From Chryseobacterium sp. T16E-39 (lineage in GTDB: Bacteria > Bacteroidota > Bacteroidia > Flavobacteriales > Weeksellaceae), in assembly GCF_002216065.1 (NCBI RefSeq), contig NZ_CP022282.1:1798001-1862000 (forward strand): a stretch of DNA of 64,000 nt, given 5' to 3'. The translations under genes were made by a program, and so were the position numbers. The notes under the pieces were generated by a model. That model saw only the letters and a list, made by a program, of their open reading frames with translations. It had not been told where the DNA came from and did not search any database. Below, one piece after another: positions 61,098 through 64,000 of the stretch; position 1 is the stretch's first letter; every line of letters starts with the position of its first letter.

Positions 61098-61589
61098 ATG
61101 GATACAACATTAATTAATATTCTCTGTCTTGTTTTATTAATTTTAGGAATTGCGGGAACCTTCCTTCCCGTTTTACCAGGCCTTGTTCTGAGTCTGGCTG
61201 GCCTTTTAATTTATAAATTTGGTACAGATGCCGATTTATCAATGCTTTATATCTGGATTTTCGTTATTCTTACTGTTGCTTCAGCGGTTTTGAATTACGT
61301 CATTCCCGCCAGGACCAATAAAAAATATGGAGGTACTAAATGGGGAAGCATAGGATCTGTAGTAGGCACCATTGCAGGAATGTTTATACCCATTCCTTTA
61401 GGGTTCCTGATTGGGATGTTTGCCGGAGTTTTCATTGGTGAACTGCTTCACGACAGTAAAGATATGGACAAAGCTCTAAAATCCACAAAAGGGGCATTTA
61501 TCGGATTTATATACGGTACCGGATTCAGCTTTGTGATAGGTGTGGCAATGTTTTTGGTAGTAGTATTAAATATGCTTGATTACATTTAA
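61098..61589 (+). CDS. DUF456 membrane protein
   Basis: 163 aa, four to five hydrophobic segments with Gly-rich turns: GIAGTFLPVLPGLVLSLAGLLIY, NKKYGGTKWGSIGSVVGTIAGMF and IPIPLGFLIGMFAGVFIGELLHD are the DUF456 signature. Function unknown. Stop lies 10 bp before the next gene. Confidence 0.92.
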   Translation: MDTTLINILCLVLLILGIAGTFLPVLPGLVLSLAGLLIYKFGTDADLSMLYIWIFVILTVASAVLNYVIPARTNKKYGGTKWGSIGSVVGTIAGMFIPIPLGFLIGMFAGVFIGELLHDSKDMDKALKSTKGAFIGFIYGTGFSFVIGVAMFLVVVLNMLDYI

Positions 61590-61599
61590 AAAAAATACC

Positions 61600-62097
61600 A
61601 TGTTATACAAAACCATTTTATTCAGTTTAGGAATGTTAGCTCTTACGAATTGCAATGCGCAGAAAGAGACCCAATCTTCCACAAAATCAACTGGTACGAC
61701 CAGTACAAAAGAAAAGACAATGAACAAGGAAGGAAACCTTATTTATTTCGCTGAAGGAGAAAACAGATTCCTTAAAGAATACCAAATGAATGTTACCTTC
61801 ACGAATATTGCTGAAGACAGCCGCTGTCCTGAAGGAGTCAATTGTATCTGGGCAGGTGTAGCAGTTGCCAATGTATTGGTCATGGGAACTTCCACAAGAC
61901 CTGTAACCTTAACCCTGGCCACAACAGAAAATCCGGGAAGAAATTATTTTAAATCCGCAGAGTTTAATGGATATACCATTTCACTCAATGAAGTTACCCC
62001 CTATCCTACCTCACAAGACGGAGCAAAAGCTCTTCCGGGAAAATACAAAATAGGAATTACAATTAAAAAAACTGGCGAAAAACCTACCATGAGATAG
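61600..62097 (+). CDS. small lipoprotein, function unknown
   Basis: 165 aa from ATG 61600 (an upstream in-frame start overlaps the DUF456 gene). Lipobox MLALTNC, Ser/Thr-rich linker, then a beta-domain with DSRCPEGVNCIWAGVAVANV, a two-cysteine motif common in Bacteroidetes lipoproteins. Overlaps the end of ung by 14 bp. Confidence 0.82.
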   Translation: MLYKTILFSLGMLALTNCNAQKETQSSTKSTGTTSTKEKTMNKEGNLIYFAEGENRFLKEYQMNVTFTNIAEDSRCPEGVNCIWAGVAVANVLVMGTSTRPVTLTLATTENPGRNYFKSAEFNGYTISLNEVTPYPTSQDGAKALPGKYKIGITIKKTGEKPTMR

Positions 62098-62725
62098 GTT
62101 TCTTTCCTTTCGAAATAAGATATTCATTAATTTTTGAAAACGGTTTGCTTCCAAAAAAACCTCTGTATACAGAAAACGGTGACGGATGCGCAGATTTCAA
62201 AATAAAATGCTTAGCCGGATCAATGAGTTCGGCTTTTTTTTGCGCAAAAGCTCCCCATAAAACAAAAACCACATTTTCCTTTTTATCCGAAATTTCTTTG
62301 ATAATAAAGTCAGTAAACTTCTCCCACCCCAGATCTTTATGAGAGTTTGGAGTATGAGCACGAACCGTCAGGGTTGCATTCAGGAGTAAAACCCCTTGTT
62401 TTCCCCAGTCATCCAATTCTTTGGAAGTCCGTACTACACCAAGATCATCTTTCAGTTCAATAAATATATTTTTGAGTGATGGCGGCGCTGTTACCTGCTC
62501 TGATACAGAAAAACAAAGTCCGTTTGCCTGGTGGTCATTATGATAAGGATCCTGACCAATAATCACCACTTCAATATCATCAAAAGGAGTAATTTCCAAT
62601 GCTCTGAAAATTTGATTTTTGGGAGGAAACACCTTCGTCGTTGCATATTCTTGTTTTACCTTTTCCCAAAGATGGGTAAAATACTCAGTACTTTTTATGG
62701 GGGCTAAAACTTCTGTCCAGGTCAT
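62084..62725 (-). CDS. ung: uracil-DNA glycosylase, family 1
   Basis: 213 aa from ATG 62725 (MTWTEVLAPIKS, aligned with the usual start; the ATG at 62770 would add 15 residues). Removes uracil from DNA. Catalytic Asp59 in GQDPYH, LLLNATLTVRAH, VLWGAFAQKK and His180 in HPSPFS are intact. Confidence 0.97.
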   Translation of the reverse strand: MTWTEVLAPIKSTEYFTHLWEKVKQEYATTKVFPPKNQIFRALEITPFDDIEVVIIGQDPYHNDHQANGLCFSVSEQVTAPPSLKNIFIELKDDLGVVRTSKELDDWGKQGVLLLNATLTVRAHTPNSHKDLGWEKFTDFIIKEISDKKENVVFVLWGAFAQKKAELIDPAKHFILKSAHPSPFSVYRGFFGSKPFSKINEYLISKGKKPISW

Positions 62726-62908
62726 AAATTCAATTTGAAAATTTGAGAATGAATTAATTTGAAATTCCATTTTTGCGATGCTATATTATCCAGAACACAG
62801 CCTGAAGGTCTGCGAACATAGTTCATAAGCGCAGTAAGAATCTAAGCAAATTTAATGATTAAAATAGAAACGTCAATTTCTTCTTCATCGAAATGACATA
62901 ACAAACCA

Positions 62909-63412
62909 TTATTTCTTTAAGCTAAAAATAATGTTATCAGGGAAACCTTCATCTTCTTTACCTTCTTCCAAAATAAAATGATGTTTTAAAAGAAGTCCAA
63001 TAGAGTTCTCATTATGTTTATTAGTAATTGCCACAATTTCCTGCAAGTTTAGTTCATTAAAACCATAATTTAAAATGGCACCCAGTGTTTCAGACATAAT
63101 TCCCCTTCTATGGTAATCAGGTAATAATTCGTAGCCTACCTCTGCAACTTTTCTGTCCTCAGAGAAGTTCCATAAACAAATCGTTCCTATAATATTGGAT
63201 TGATCTTTTAAAGAAATCCCCAAATAAACGGTTTGATTATTTTTGGTTCTTTCTTTAATTGTTAGAATAAACTCCAGTGCATCATAATTCGTTTTTGGTG
63301 AATTACGCATAACATATCTATTGATGACTTCGTTACTTCGAATGCGAAGAATATCTTCTACATTACTTTCATCAATATTCTTTAATATTAGTCTTTCTGT
63401 TTCTAGTTTCAT
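62909..63412 (-). CDS. GNAT-family N-acetyltransferase (RimJ/RimL-like)
   Basis: 167 aa from ATG 63412. MKLETERLILKNIDESNVEDILRIRS start, VAEVGYELLPDYHRRGIMSETLGAIL (acetyl-CoA loop R/Q-x-x-G-x-G/A variant) and LQEIVAITNKHNENSIGLLLKHHF are typical of ribosomal-protein-alanine-type acetyltransferases. Substrate unknown. A perfect TACATTTG box 4 nt upstream supports this start and a leaderless mRNA. Confidence 0.92.
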   Translation of the reverse strand: MKLETERLILKNIDESNVEDILRIRSNEVINRYVMRNSPKTNYDALEFILTIKERTKNNQTVYLGISLKDQSNIIGTICLWNFSEDRKVAEVGYELLPDYHRRGIMSETLGAILNYGFNELNLQEIVAITNKHNENSIGLLLKHHFILEEGKEDEGFPDNIIFSLKK

Positions 63413-63416
63413 ATTC

Positions 63417-63424
63417 CAAATGTA
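63417..63424 (-). promoter_or_regulatory. -7 box TACATTTG, leaderless spacing, acetyltransferase
   Basis: Perfect TAnnTTTG; GAAT separates it from ATG 63412. Confidence 0.6.
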
Positions 63425-63498
63425 ATAAAACCTAGTCATTAGATATTTTCAAATTCTCAAATTAATTCATTTTCAAATTAATATTCACAATTTCTCAC

Positions 63499-63506
63499 TA
63501 AATTTG
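63499..63506 (+). promoter_or_regulatory. -7 box TAAATTTG, leaderless spacing, mutS2
   Basis: Perfect TAnnTTTG; CAAT separates it from the GTG at 63511. The box starts with the TAA that closes the mutS2 frame upstream, so no earlier start is possible. Confidence 0.6.
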
Positions 63507-63510
63507 CAAT

Positions 63511-64000
63511 GTGTATATAAATAAAGAAGATTTAGACGAATTAGAGTTTCCGCAATTGCTCGCGGAAATTTCTCCTTTTGCGTATTCTCCGAAAACGAGA
63601 GAAAAAATCCTTCACCTTCTTCCAATGGAAATTGAGGAAGCAGAACTTTCTTTGAAAAAGACTTCCGAATACTTGTCGAGTTTTGAGAGTTCAAATGCTA
63701 TTCCGTTTGATGAATACGAGGATATTGAGGCTGAGCTAAAATTAATGCTGATTGAAAATTATCGACTGGAGAACAGTGCTTTCATCAAAATAAAAACGCT
63801 TACAGAACAAATTGGAAAACTACAAAAGTTCTTCCCTACCATGCCGGAAACCTTTCCGAATTTAATGGAAGATGCTTCTGTTCTGGAATTTAAAAAAGAA
63901 ATCATCGATAAGGTTGATAAAGTATTCAACCGTTTTGGAGAAGTAAAAAGTGAAGCTTCCCCTATTTTGAAAACTTTACGAACTGAAATTCAACATGCTA
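63511..64000 (+). CDS. mutS2: MutS2-family protein, N-terminal part
   Basis: 163 codons visible, running off the right edge. GTG start: an ATG overlapping it (63509) is out of frame and closed after three codons. YINKEDLDELEFPQLLAEISPFAYSP, REKILHLLPM, LKKTSEYLSSF and NSAFIKIKTLTEQI are the N-terminal clamp region of MutS2, a MutS homologue acting on recombination intermediates and, in some bacteria, on collided ribosomes. The ATPase and Smr domains are outside the window. Confidence 0.9.
   Translation, partial: MYINKEDLDELEFPQLLAEISPFAYSPKTREKILHLLPMEIEEAELSLKKTSEYLSSFESSNAIPFDEYEDIEAELKLMLIENYRLENSAFIKIKTLTEQIGKLQKFFPTMPETFPNLMEDASVLEFKKEIIDKVDKVFNRFGEVKSEASPILKTLRTEIQHA

Noticed and set aside
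62909..63412. GNAT gene as the acetyltransferase of the graspetide pathway
   Set aside because: Lies more than 6 kb away behind unrelated genes on both strands and resembles ribosomal-protein acetyltransferases.
1..64000. tRNA, rRNA, insertion sequences, integrases or prophage genes
   Set aside because: None recognised on either strand.

Overview
The window is a low-GC, densely coded chromosomal segment from a member of the Bacteroidetes, most likely Chryseobacterium or a close relative in the Weeksellaceae. Support for this: a gldJ / porU / porV block of the type IX secretion system (T9SS), several proteins with the T9SS C-terminal sorting signal, lipoproteins with Bacteroidetes lipoboxes, almost no Shine-Dalgarno sequences, and many Bacteroidetes-type promoters (-7 box TAnnTTTG). 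It holds about 56 protein genes. I saw no rRNA, tRNA, CRISPR, prophage or insertion sequence. It begins in the end of an HxlR-type regulator and ends in the start of mutS2.

Layout. 0-3 kb: an AraC regulator, MazG-like hydrolase and 3-methyladenine glycosylase operon, then a short-chain dehydrogenase. 3-12 kb: an alpha/beta hydrolase, a DoxDA-type membrane protein, a TetR-controlled tripartite efflux operon (TolC / HlyD / DHA2 MFS), and a T9SS cargo protein with a peptidase-S74 self-processing chaperone domain. 12-21 kb: holB, ohr with a clear operator, an aldehyde dehydrogenase, an outer-membrane protein with lptC and anmK, a NUDIX hydrolase and murF. 21-28 kb: the T9SS block. 28-34 kb: FUSC transporter, phosphopantetheinyl transferase, HugZ-like protein, ahcY and a lipoprotein. 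34-39 kb: YiaAB protein and two tandem paralogous DUF285 repeat proteins with T9SS signals. 38.7-46 kb: purE and purK flanking transport genes. 46-53.5 kb: TSUP/DUF1634 pair, small enzymes, an endonuclease/exonuclease/phosphatase-family protein, and a lipid-type operon (reductase/epimerase, acyl-CoA ligase, diphosphomevalonate decarboxylase). 53.7-56.4 kb: a compact graspetide (microviridin-like) RiPP cluster. 56.4-64 kb: hydrolase, pdxJ, a mechanosensitive channel, lipoproteins, ung, an acetyltransferase and mutS2.

The most distinctive system is the graspetide cluster. It has two precursor genes, each with a PFFAxFLEKQ recognition helix and a T-x-K-Y-P-S-D core, followed by two ATP-grasp macrocyclases (MvdC- and MvdD-type). 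A perfect hairpin with a T-tract lies between precursors and enzymes. Between leader and core both precursors carry an octad repeat (Asp-x-Ile/Val-Thr every 8 residues; four copies in one, about three degenerate ones in the other) that I do not know from described microviridins. A second theme is regulatory: at least eight genes have a perfect TAnnTTTG box only 4-5 nt from the start codon, which predicts leaderless mRNAs. In one case (murF) the box lies in the T-tract of the preceding terminator.
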